Positions 1 through 7,492 of a stretch of 13,233 bases of DNA are shown piece after piece; within the stretch, counting starts at the first letter, position 1, and each line of letters begins with the position of its first letter. This DNA comes from Bacillota bacterium. GTDB lineage: Bacteria > Bacillota > Clostridia > Lachnospirales > Lachnospiraceae. Under the pieces are notes generated by a model. It had not been told where the DNA came from, searched no databases, and saw nothing but the letters and a program-made list of their open reading frames with translations. Position numbers and translations under genes: made by a program. The DNA lies in assembly GCA_023415655.1 (NCBI GenBank), contig JAEZKD010000224.1, positions 1 to 13,233 of the forward strand, written 5' to 3'.

Positions 1-3000
1 CATTTGTGTTAGATGCAACTGATGATACAGCAGTAATCTTTCATCCTGAGACTCCAGTTGTTACACCAGTTGTTCATACTTGGGATGTTACAACGTTAGA
101 CGCAACAGGAGTAGTGGATAAAGCAAGTCTAGCAGAAGGAATTTATGCTAATTATTTTAAAGTTGTAGGATCTGTAATACAAAGAGTTAGTTTAGATAAG
201 ATTACTTCTATTGAGCTTGGTAAGGATAATTCAGGATCGATTCAATTTACAGTGACTGGAATAGCAGATGTTACCATAGATATGAGTAGTACAGGAGGGA
301 CTAATATCTCTGCAGTTGGTTTATTGGATTTGAATGATAACTTAATTACTGAAAAAACGAATATTACAACTGTTACAGGTACTGCAAGAACCCAATTAAC
401 GTACACGGGATTACCAGCAGGTACCTATAAGATTGTATCACCTACTTCTAGCTATAATCGTGGGGCAAGATTGTATAAAGTATCTGTATCTGAGGTTGGA
501 GGGACAACAATCCGTAAGGATTGGTCAGAGGTAAGTGCACCTATTATAACTGGAACTCAGATTATAGATGGTAAAATAATTGTTAACTTCTCAATGGATA
601 TCGGTAAGGATGGTGCTGATACAGTAATATTAACCATGAAAAAGGGAGCAGAGACGATTCAATCGCAAAGTTATGCATCGAACGGAGCTTCGGGGTATGT
701 TACATTCACACCATCAGAAAGTGGTGATTATAGGTTTAGTATCACTGCCTATCGTGAAGAGCAAGAAAAAACTGGAACTGATTATGTATTGACAGGATTT
801 AGTTTACCATTAGGAAAACCTGTCATTCAAAGTGCAATCAGTGTAGGCAATGGTTCGATAAAAGTATCCTGGAACCAAGTAAAGGAAGCACAAAAGTATG
901 AAGTTTCATACAAAATGCTCGAAGCTACAGAATTTAGCACTCCTACAGTTGTGACTACCACAGATTGTATATTGAGCGGTCTAATTGTTGGGGCAACTTA
1001 TAACATCCGTGTGAAAGCAATCCGTGGGAGTGAGTATTCAGAAGATACCACAATGGCGAAGGTATCCAATGAAGTTCAAAGAGCATGGTACTTTTCGGCA
1101 TTTGGTTCTGGTGTCAATACTACCAATAATTTTTATCGTGGTAATGCTATTGATGGTAATGTGAATGTAGTAAGTCAAAATGGGAATGGGAAGCTGGTAC
1201 CAGCAACGACAGATGGCCTTGCCTTTTATTATACAAAGATTGATGCAGCGAACGAAAACTTCATCTTAAAAGCAAAAGTAACGGTAGATACCTGGACTTA
1301 TTCCAATGGTCAGGAGGGCTTTGGTCTTATGGCAGCCGACGCCGTTGGGGTTCATGGAGATAGTTCAGAGTTCTGGAATAACTCCTATATGGCGAGTGTA
1401 TCTAAGATAGAATACAACTGGGATAAAGAGAATCAAAAGGTATCTGATACCGGAGATAAGATAACTATGAAACTTGGTGTCGGTGCACAAGAAAAAATTG
1501 GAGTTACTGCAGAAAACATTGCGGATGGAACAATAAAAACAAAGGTCACTGAGTTATTTAGTTCTAAGATAGCAACGTTAGAGACTTCTTGTGCCAACAA
1601 TGGTGCAGGCACTTATAATCTGGTAGGTAACTTTACAACTACCAATATTCCAGGAGGAACGATTGCCAATCCAAGAACAACCTTTGATTTGGCAATTCAA
1701 AGAGATAATACAGGATATCGTATTAGCTACACGGATCCGTCTGGAAAAACAATAACAAAATTATACTATGATTTAGATCGAGATGCTTTAACTCAAATTG
1801 ATAAAGAAAACATTTATGTTGGGTTCTTTGCTTCGAGAAATGCCAATATTACAGTATCTGATATTCAATTAAGCGTATCTGATCCAAAAACCGATCCACC
1901 TGCACAGGGAAGAGAGATTACTAAGGTAAATCTTATTTACGGATTTCAGTCTACAACGGCCATTGGTACGAAAGACCATGACTTGGTATTCCGTGCGAAT
2001 GCAGACGGTCTATTGACAATTGTAGGTTTGGATGGGAAAGCAAAACAACAACAGATCAAAGCAAATACTAATATTGTAAATCATGTGACTTTAAGCAAAG
2101 GGAACAATACCTTTTACGGAACCTTTACCCCAGATAAAGATTATAAACCAGGAGAGTTTGAGGAACTAGTTTCTTATGAGACGGTTTCTTTTACTCATAC
2201 GGTTCTGTATAAGAACTACGGTCAAAGTGGTCAGTCGATTTATGTAGCACCGAATGGTACGCCAAATGGTAATGGCACCAAGAAGAGCCCATTGGATATC
2301 TACACTGCAGTAAAACATGTGCAGCCAGGTCAAACAATTGTCTTAGCTGGTGGTATCTATAGCTTAACTAGCACGGTAAAAGTGGAGCGTGGAATTAATG
2401 GTACAGCCACAAATAAGATTTTTATGGTAGCTGATCCAACTGCCACTACACGTCCAGTCTTTGATTTTAATGGTGCATGTGCTGGTATGGTATTGGCAGG
2501 TGACTATTGGTACTTCAAAGGTTTTGATGTAACAAAATCTCAGGATGCTCAAAAGGGTATTCAAGTATCAGGTAGTTACTGTGTGCTTGATCAAGTCAAT
2601 GCCTATCACAATGGGAATACTGGTATCCAGATTAGTAGATATCTATCAACGGATGCTTGGGAAGATTGGCCTTGCAATAATCTAATCCTAAATTGTACTT
2701 CATATGGCAATGCTGATCGAGGCTATGAGGATGCAGACGGTTTTGCCGCGAAGCTAACAGTAGCGGAGGGAAATGTATTTGATGGTTGTATCGCATATAA
2801 CAATGCAGATGATGGGTGGGACTTATTTGCAAAGGCAGAGACAGGTCCGATTGGAGATGTATTGATTAGAAACTGTGTGGCATACAATAATGGTTATCTA
2901 CTTGATGGTACCAACGCAGGCAATGGAAATGGTTTCAAGATGGGAGGCTCCAGTATAGCAGGCAAACATCGCTTAGAGAATTCTGTTGCATTTGGCAATA

Positions 3001-4127
3001 AAGCAAAAGGCATTGATTCTAATAGTGGGCCAAATATTGAGGTGATCAATTGTACTTCCTTTAATAATGCTAGCTTTAATGTTGCCCTATATACCAACGA
3101 TGCAGTAAACACCGACTATTATGCTACAGGTATTATTTCCTACCGTCAGAATACCAATGTGGCAGAACAGTTAAAATTAAAAGGTACTCAAGACGAGAAT
3201 AAGGTTTATCAAAACACAAATTATTATTGGGACGTTGTAAGTAGTTCCTCTCGGAATAAAGTTGGTGATCAAGTTTCTAGTGATTGGTTTGAGAGCTTAA
3301 CCTTTAATCAAATAACTAGAAATCCAAATGGTACTATAAATATGAACCATTATCTTGTTTTAACGAATCAAGCACCAATGGATGCAGGTGCAAGAATTAG
3401 TGGAATTCCATCCAACCACCCTGTAATTGGGCCAGAAGTTGTAGGTGAAGTGAAGCCACAACCTCCAACATCACCAACATTAGTACCAACACTGAGTCCA
3501 ACACCAACAGTTACCCCGACCCCAACACCAACACCAATTCCAGCAAAGGTTTTAACGAAAGCAGAGATTTTAAAACACCTAACACCGAAACGAACGGGAA
3601 CACTCTATATTGGTGGTAGCATTAACATAGGTTCCTTTGGTATTAATCTTCCAAAGAACGTTGTCATAGTGAATGACTTTAAGAAAGAGACCTTAAGTAA
3701 ACTAAAACAAGGAGAGATTCCAATACAGATTACATATCAGACAAAGGATTCAAAAGTAGTTAGAGTCAATCAAAAAGGACGACTTACAGCGCTAAAAGCA
3801 GGTGTAGCTGTAATAACAGCCACGGTGACAATGCAGGATGGAACGAAAGAGCTTTATACAAGAAAAATCACAGTAAAAGAAGCGTCCATTCTCTTTGTAG
3901 AAAGTACAATTAGAATGAAGGTCGGAGAAGAAAAGGTTTTTGAAGTATTAGTGCATGGATATGATAAAGCTAGTATTATCTGGAAGTCGAGTAAAATAGG
4001 TGGAGTAGTTGTAACGAAGAATAAAGGAAAAACAACTGCTATCATCAAGGCAGTATCACCAAAGACAGATTGGATTTATGTTACGGTAGATGGAGTAATG
4101 AAAAAAATTAAAGTAGTGATTGAGTAA
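1..4127 (+). CDS. Modular secreted pectate lyase, polysaccharide lyase family 9 (5' end missing)
   Basis: Extracellular enzyme predicted to cleave polygalacturonate (pectin) by calcium-dependent beta-elimination. The reading frame is open to the left edge and has no signal peptide, so the start lies upstream; residues are numbered here from the GTG at position 6. Visible order: an Ig/carbohydrate-binding-like module about 25-165, a second beta-rich module 172-270, fibronectin type III 271-355, an unassigned module 359-632, another beta-rich segment 633-740, then a right-handed beta-helix PL9 catalytic domain 743-1125 with repeated NC.(S/A)xxN rungs. Asp911, Asp935, Asp936 and Asp939 have the spacing of the calcium ligands of Dickeya Pel9A (209, 233, 234, 237), and Lys978 in GFKMGG fits its catalytic Lys273. 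A Pro/Thr linker (about 1151-1180) leads to one clear Big-2 Ig-like domain (to about 1291) and a second probable one, up to residue 1373. The lyase call is secure; the accessory-domain functions are inferred. Confidence 0.9.
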   Translation, partial: FVLDATDDTAVIFHPETPVVTPVVHTWDVTTLDATGVVDKASLAEGIYANYFKVVGSVIQRVSLDKITSIELGKDNSGSIQFTVTGIADVTIDMSSTGGTNISAVGLLDLNDNLITEKTNITTVTGTARTQLTYTGLPAGTYKIVSPTSSYNRGARLYKVSVSEVGGTTIRKDWSEVSAPIITGTQIIDGKIIVNFSMDIGKDGADTVILTMKKGAETIQSQSYASNGASGYVTFTPSESGDYRFSITAYREEQEKTGTDYVLTGFSLPLGKPVIQSAISVGNGSIKVSWNQVKEAQKYEVSYKMLEATEFSTPTVVTTTDCILSGLIVGATYNIRVKAIRGSEYSEDTTMAKVSNEVQRAWYFSAFGSGVNTTNNFYRGNAIDGNVNVVSQNGNGKLVPATTDGLAFYYTKIDAANENFILKAKVTVDTWTYSNGQEGFGLMAADAVGVHGDSSEFWNNSYMASVSKIEYNWDKENQKVSDTGDKITMKLGVGAQEKIGVTAENIADGTIKTKVTELFSSKIATLETSCANNGAGTYNLVGNFTTTNIPGGTIANPRTTFDLAIQRDNTGYRISYTDPSGKTITKLYYDLDRDALTQIDKENIYVGFFASRNANITVSDIQLSVSDPKTDPPAQGREITKVNLIYGFQSTTAIGTKDHDLVFRANADGLLTIVGLDGKAKQQQIKANTNIVNHVTLSKGNNTFYGTFTPDKDYKPGEFEELVSYETVSFTHTVLYKNYGQSGQSIYVAPNGTPNGNGTKKSPLDIYTAVKHVQPGQTIVLAGGIYSLTSTVKVERGINGTATNKIFMVADPTATTRPVFDFNGACAGMVLAGDYWYFKGFDVTKSQDAQKGIQVSGSYCVLDQVNAYHNGNTGIQISRYLSTDAWEDWPCNNLILNCTSYGNADRGYEDADGFAAKLTVAEGNVFDGCIAYNNADDGWDLFAKAETGPIGDVLIRNCVAYNNGYLLDGTNAGNGNGFKMGGSSIAGKHRLENSVAFGNKAKGIDSNSGPNIEVINCTSFNNASFNVALYTNDAVNTDYYATGIISYRQNTNVAEQLKLKGTQDENKVYQNTNYYWDVVSSSSRNKVGDQVSSDWFESLTFNQITRNPNGTINMNHYLVLTNQAPMDAGARISGIPSNHPVIGPEVVGEVKPQPPTSPTLVPTLSPTPTVTPTPTPTPIPAKVLTKAEILKHLTPKRTGTLYIGGSINIGSFGINLPKNVVIVNDFKKETLSKLKQGEIPIQITYQTKDSKVVRVNQKGRLTALKAGVAVITATVTMQDGTKELYTRKITVKEASILFVESTIRMKVGEEKVFEVLVHGYDKASIIWKSSKIGGVVVTKNKGKTTAIIKAVSPKTDWIYVTVDGVMKKIKVVIE
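3456..3545 (+). repeat. Pro/Thr-rich linker coding repeat
   Basis: Low-complexity stretch of repeated CCA-ACA type codons encoding alternating Pro-Thr/Ser, including TPTPTPTP. It joins the lyase domain to the C-terminal Ig-like domains. Such linkers in secreted clostridial glycanases are flexible and often glycosylated. As a short tandem repeat it could vary in length between strains. Confidence 0.8.
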
Positions 4128-4160
4128 TAAGTAAATGATCAGCAAGATTGCTTGATAAAG

Positions 4161-4204
4161 AAAAGGGACGGTTGCCAATGAATAGACAACCGTCCCTTTT
4201 GTGT
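4161..4204 (+). terminator. Rho-independent terminator of the pectate lyase gene
   Basis: A perfect 14-base inverted repeat (4161-4174 with 4187-4200) encloses a 12-base loop. The stem starts with AAAA and ends with TTTT, so it could terminate transcription in both directions. It lies 33 bases after the lyase stop codon and isolates the lyase gene from spoIVA. Confidence 0.88.
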
Positions 4205-4238
4205 GCAAATAATCTTGTTCTAAACAAAAAATTCATAC

Positions 4239-4246
4239 CATATACT
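4239..4246 (+). promoter_or_regulatory. Possible sigma-E -10 element for spoIVA
   Basis: CATATACT resembles the sigma-E -10 consensus CATACA-T and lies 45 bases before the spoIVA start, downstream of the previous terminator. The -35 region about 14 bases upstream (around 4218-4224) matches only weakly. In Bacillus subtilis spoIVA is transcribed by mother-cell sigma-E, which supports the reading. No sigma-A promoter of comparable quality is visible in this gap. Confidence 0.4.
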
Positions 4247-4290
4247 GTATCAAGCTTTAGATTGGCACATATCACGGAAGGGGTATTTTT

Positions 4291-5784
4291 ATGGACAATT
4301 TTGCAATATCGAATAGCTACAATGTTTACAAAGATATTCAAGCAAGAACCAATGGTGAGATTTACATTGGAGTTGTCGGACCAGTACGTACTGGCAAGTC
4401 AACGTTTATTAAACGGTTTATGGACTTGTTGGTGATACCAAACATTGAAGATGTACATAGCAAAGAAAGAGCAATTGATGAATTACCTCAGAGTGCTGCA
4501 GGAAAGACAGTCATGACTACGGAACCAAAATTTATCCCAAAGGAAGCAGTTAAGATTTCCATATCGAATGACATTGATCTTTCTGTTCGTATGATTGATT
4601 GCGTAGGCTATATGGTAGATGGTGCATTGGGGCACATTGAGAATGACCAGGAACGCATGGTAAAGACACCTTGGTATGATTATGAGATTCCATTCACCCA
4701 GGCAGCTGAATTAGGCACCAAAAAAGTAATTAATGATCACTCCACAATTGGAATTGTCATTACCTGTGATGGTAGCTTTGGTGATCTTCCAAGAGATAGT
4801 TACATTGCACCAGAAGAAAGAACTGTAGACGAATTAAAGAAGATTGGAAAACCATTTGTGATTCTTTTGAATTCCAATCGCCCATATTCAGAAGATACGA
4901 AAGCAATGGCAGTAAAAATGATGGAGAAATATGATGTAACCGTACTTCCTATCAATTGTGAGCAATTGAAAAAAGAAGATATCATGAATATTTTATCCAG
5001 TGTACTATCGGCTTTCCCAATCTCAGAGATAAACTTCTATCTACCACAGTGGTTGGAGCTTTTCCCAAGAGATCATTATATCAAAAAATCACTCATTCAA
5101 TCCATCAAAGAGATGTTTGGTAATATGAGATTAATGAAGGATATCAATGAAACTAATTGTAATGTTGATAATCCATACATCAAAGAATTTAAGATTGATA
5201 AAATAATGATGGAAGATGGTACAGTTCGTATTTTTGTTGACATCGACAATAAGTATTATTATGATATCATTTCAGATATTACTGGGGTGAAAGTCAACGG
5301 TGAATATGATTTTATGAAGATGATTCGTGAACTGGCTGCAAAAAAACAAGAATATGAAAAGGTTAGTTCTGCTTGTGAGCAGGTAAAATATAAAGGCTAT
5401 GGGGTTGTATCTCCTAGTCAGAATGAAATCGTAATTGAAGAACCACAACTAATCCGACATGGAAGTAAATATGGTGTTAAGATCAAAGCAAATGCTCCTT
5501 CCGTTCATATGATTCAAGCAAACATAGAGACTGAAATTGCTCCTATCGTTGGAACAGAAGAGCAAGCACAGGATCTGATCAATTACATGAAAGAGCAAGC
5601 ACAGATCAGTCCAGAAGGTATTTGGGAAACCAATATCTTTGGTAAGACGATGAAACAATTGGTGGATGAAGGAATTGCATCAAAGATTAATAAAATGAAT
5701 GATGATAGCCAGATGAAGCTTCAAGAAACGATGCAGAGAATCATCAATGAGAGTAATGGTGGATTAATCTGTATTATCATCTGA
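4291..5784 (+). CDS. spoIVA: Stage IV sporulation protein A, spore coat basement-layer ATPase
   Basis: Mother-cell protein that hydrolyses ATP to polymerise irreversibly on the forespore surface, forming the platform for coat assembly and needed for cortex formation; in the known system it is anchored through SpoVM. At 497 residues it is close to the 492 of the B. subtilis protein. The N-terminal P-loop is GPVRTGKS (residues 30-37, Lys36), followed by the conserved TTEPKF (76-81) and DCVGY (103-107) motifs of this TRAFAC-related NTPase. The middle and C-terminal regions follow the family, ending in the hydrophobic tail LICIII that resembles the conserved SpoIVA terminus. The start is the ATG 7 bases after GGAAGGGG (4276-4283). 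It sits alone between two terminators. A near-certain identification that marks the organism as an endospore former. Confidence 0.97.
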   Translation: MDNFAISNSYNVYKDIQARTNGEIYIGVVGPVRTGKSTFIKRFMDLLVIPNIEDVHSKERAIDELPQSAAGKTVMTTEPKFIPKEAVKISISNDIDLSVRMIDCVGYMVDGALGHIENDQERMVKTPWYDYEIPFTQAAELGTKKVINDHSTIGIVITCDGSFGDLPRDSYIAPEERTVDELKKIGKPFVILLNSNRPYSEDTKAMAVKMMEKYDVTVLPINCEQLKKEDIMNILSSVLSAFPISEINFYLPQWLELFPRDHYIKKSLIQSIKEMFGNMRLMKDINETNCNVDNPYIKEFKIDKIMMEDGTVRIFVDIDNKYYYDIISDITGVKVNGEYDFMKMIRELAAKKQEYEKVSSACEQVKYKGYGVVSPSQNEIVIEEPQLIRHGSKYGVKIKANAPSVHMIQANIETEIAPIVGTEEQAQDLINYMKEQAQISPEGIWETNIFGKTMKQLVDEGIASKINKMNDDSQMKLQETMQRIINESNGGLICIII

Positions 5785-5830
5785 GAAACAAAATGTTTAT
5801 CACAGAATTTCATTATTGTGCCAAGCAAGG

Positions 5831-5861
5831 GGGGACCAGCGAAAGCTGGTCTCTTTCTTTT
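5831..5861 (+). terminator. Rho-independent terminator of spoIVA
   Basis: GACCAGC (5834-5840) pairs with GCTGGTC (5845-5851) across a GAAA tetraloop of the stable GNRA type. Further G-C and G-U pairs at the base come from the preceding G run, and a T-rich tract follows. It lies about 50 bases after the spoIVA stop. Confidence 0.9.
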
Positions 5862-5949
5862 CAAACAAACGGGGGATACAAATTATCTTTTGACTTCATA
5901 ACTAACACCTTGTTCCTTTACGATGTATCAAAGGAGTATAGGGCACATT

Positions 5950-5978
5950 TTGTTATGTGTTTGTAAAAAATGTATAAT
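5950..5978 (+). promoter_or_regulatory. Possible upstream sigma-A promoter of the NlpC/P60 gene
   Basis: TTGTTA (5950-5955), a 17-base spacer and a perfect TATAAT (5973-5978), immediately preceded by TG. The -35 is imperfect (4 of 6 bases). It would act in tandem with the stronger match at 6003-6031. Confidence 0.4.
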
Positions 5979-6002
5979 TTTCGAAATAGTTATGACTAAT
6001 AA

Positions 6003-6031
6003 TTGACATATTATCTAAATAATGGTATATT
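6003..6031 (+). promoter_or_regulatory. Sigma-A promoter of the NlpC/P60 gene
   Basis: TTGACA (6003-6008), a 17-base spacer and TATATT (6026-6031), which is 11 of 12 consensus bases. Transcription would start near 6038, giving a leader of about 110 bases before the ATG at 6151. This suggests vegetative rather than sporulation-specific expression. Confidence 0.7.
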
Positions 6032-6139
6032 ATTATCGTAATAAATGTAATCGAATTGTAATATTTAAAACGAAATAGATAATAATGTATAATTTGCAAG
6101 ATGAAGAATTATACTTTTTAGAAGATATTAAGTTATTAT

Positions 6140-6145
6140 GGAGGT
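6140..6145 (+). promoter_or_regulatory. Ribosome binding site that decides the NlpC/P60 start
   Basis: GGAGGT lies 5 bases before the ATG at 6151. The frame is also open back to an ATG at 6085, but no Shine-Dalgarno precedes that codon, and starting there would add 22 residues in front of a normal signal peptide. Confidence 0.85.
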
Positions 6146-6150
6146 ATCGG

Positions 6151-7236
6151 ATGCAAAGAAAATTTATGAAATCAGCTGCATTTGCCACAGCATTACTAAT
6201 TTCCATTTCTGGTATGGGTGGGATAGTGAAAGCAGAAACTACATCAACTGGGGAAGGAATTGGTGGCTTAAGTGGTTTATTTACTGATTATTATAGCAAG
6301 GAATCCGACTCACAAGCAACCGTAACCACGTCGCTATTATCTACTCCAGTAGCTATTCCTGAGAATATAGCAATTGCTAAGTGTGATGACTCAATTAATA
6401 TTCGTGAAAAAGCAAGCACTTCAGCTAATATCGTTGGTAAATTAGGAAAGAATGGTTTTTGTATTCTCCAAGAAGAACCAAAAGATGGCTGGGTAAAAGT
6501 GAAGTCTTTAGATGTAACTGGCTATATTTCTACCGATTATCTCTATATGGGACAAGAAGGTTATGAGAAAGCGAAATCTCTCGCAACCTTAAAAGCAACC
6601 GTTACTGCCAATCAAGTGAATGTTAGATCCACGGCTTCAACCTTATCAGATGATAATATCATCACAGAAGTAGCTAAGGGAGAAGACTTGATTGTGATTG
6701 AAGATCAAGCCATTGAAGTGGTAACAAAGAATGATCCGAATGCAACCGTTTGGGTGAAGGTATACATTGATGATAGTGAAGGCTATGTAACAAAGGATTA
6801 TGTAGAATTAAGTTATAAGTGGAAGGGCGCAACTAAGATTGAGGCGATTACTGCTTCTTCACTTAGAACTACAATTATCTCAGAAGCAAAAAAACACACT
6901 GGACTTCGTTATGTTTGGGGCGGAACTAGTTTGACGAGTGGAGCTGATTGTTCAGGATTTATCTGGGCTGTATATACAAAATGTGGACTTAGTGTTTCGA
7001 AACTTGGGTTACCAAGAACCTCAAGTGCGATGTCTAAGAGCGGTAAAAAAGTGTCGATGTCTACGATCCAACCAGGTGACTTAGTATTCTACGGGAATCG
7101 TTATGGTACTGTAGATCATGTTGCCATGTACATTGGGAATGGAAAAGTAATCCATGAAAGTGGACGAAGTGAGGGTTGTAAGATTTCGAACATGAATTAT
7201 CGTCCAGTTGTAGCTATGAGAAATTACCTGGATTAA
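6151..7236 (+). CDS. Secreted SH3b-SH3b-NlpC/P60 peptidoglycan endopeptidase
   Basis: Predicted exported cell-wall hydrolase of the NlpC/P60 (C40) cysteine peptidase family, whose members usually cut the stem peptide of peptidoglycan, commonly at D-Glu-diamino acid bonds. The 361-residue protein starts with a basic N-terminus and hydrophobic core, with a likely signal peptidase site after VKA (residue 28). Two bacterial SH3 domains follow (about 73-132 and 148-219), each with the N(I/V)R and GY(I/V) signatures of wall-binding SH3b modules. The catalytic domain spans about 241-360: Cys267 in GADCSGF, His323 in DHVAMYIG and His335 in VIHES form the expected triad. The gene has its own promoters and terminator. 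Growth-phase wall turnover is the simplest role; position after spoIVA could hint at spore formation or germination, but no sporulation promoter is evident. The exact bond cleaved cannot be read from sequence. Confidence 0.93.
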   Translation: MQRKFMKSAAFATALLISISGMGGIVKAETTSTGEGIGGLSGLFTDYYSKESDSQATVTTSLLSTPVAIPENIAIAKCDDSINIREKASTSANIVGKLGKNGFCILQEEPKDGWVKVKSLDVTGYISTDYLYMGQEGYEKAKSLATLKATVTANQVNVRSTASTLSDDNIITEVAKGEDLIVIEDQAIEVVTKNDPNATVWVKVYIDDSEGYVTKDYVELSYKWKGATKIEAITASSLRTTIISEAKKHTGLRYVWGGTSLTSGADCSGFIWAVYTKCGLSVSKLGLPRTSSAMSKSGKKVSMSTIQPGDLVFYGNRYGTVDHVAMYIGNGKVIHESGRSEGCKISNMNYRPVVAMRNYLD

Positions 7237-7268
7237 TGAGCAAATGGAAATGATGAAAATGGAAGAAG

Positions 7269-7299
7269 AAGGCGATACCAATGTGGTACGCCTTTTTTT
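7269..7299 (+). terminator. Rho-independent terminator of the NlpC/P60 gene
   Basis: AGGCG-A-TACCA pairs with TGGTA-CGCCT around an ATG loop with a single bulged A, followed by seven Ts. It begins about 33 bases after the stop codon. Confidence 0.88.
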
Positions 7300-7416
7300 A
7301 AGTCAAATGAAAGCATTCATCATAGGAAAGTAACATAGGTTTTGATGATTTCTCTGGCTTTAAGATCTCCGAAGAAACAAGTTCATCTTAGGAGTAATCC
7401 TGGTAGAAAAATACAG

Positions 7417-7445
7417 TTGACAGGTTGAAATACCGTACGTATCAT
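7417..7445 (+). promoter_or_regulatory. Sigma-A promoter of the NhaC-family gene
   Basis: TTGACA (7417-7422), a 17-base spacer and TATCAT (7440-7445). The predicted transcript starts near 7452, leaving a leader of only about 40 bases, too short for a typical riboswitch. The spacer and -10 contain the partly palindromic ATACCGTACGTAT, and TACGTAT recurs at 7473-7479, so a repressor site here is conceivable but unproven. Confidence 0.7.
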
Positions 7446-7479
7446 AAGTAATTATAAAAAAAGAATTAATTTTACGTAT

Positions 7480-7484
7480 GGAGG
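7480..7484 (+). promoter_or_regulatory. Ribosome binding site that decides the NhaC start
   Basis: GGAGG overlaps the first in-frame ATG (7478) and is only 2 bases from the second (7487), so neither can be served by it. The TTG at 7493 is 8 bases downstream, the normal distance. Confidence 0.75.
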
Positions 7485-7492
7485 AAATGTTT

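Larger units (their letters stand above)
5785..6150 (+). other. Intergenic region between spoIVA and the NlpC/P60 gene
   Basis: A 366-base stretch with no credible gene. It contains the spoIVA terminator, about 85 AT-rich bases without a clear signal, a small CACAT/ATGTG inverted repeat (about 5944-5959), two promoter-like elements (5950-5978 and 6003-6031) and an AT-rich leader ending in a good Shine-Dalgarno. A 12-base direct repeat, AATGTATAATTT, occurs at 5969-5980 and 6084-6095. Confidence 0.7.

Noticed and set aside
4148..4435. 95-codon + strand frame overlapping the terminator and the spoIVA start
   Set aside because: It runs through the terminator hairpin and the first 145 bases of spoIVA in another frame, has no Shine-Dalgarno and resembles no family.
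7446..7492. Possible ion-sensing riboswitch before the NhaC-family gene
   Set aside because: The promoter at 7417-7445 leaves a leader of only about 40 AT-rich bases, without stable structure.
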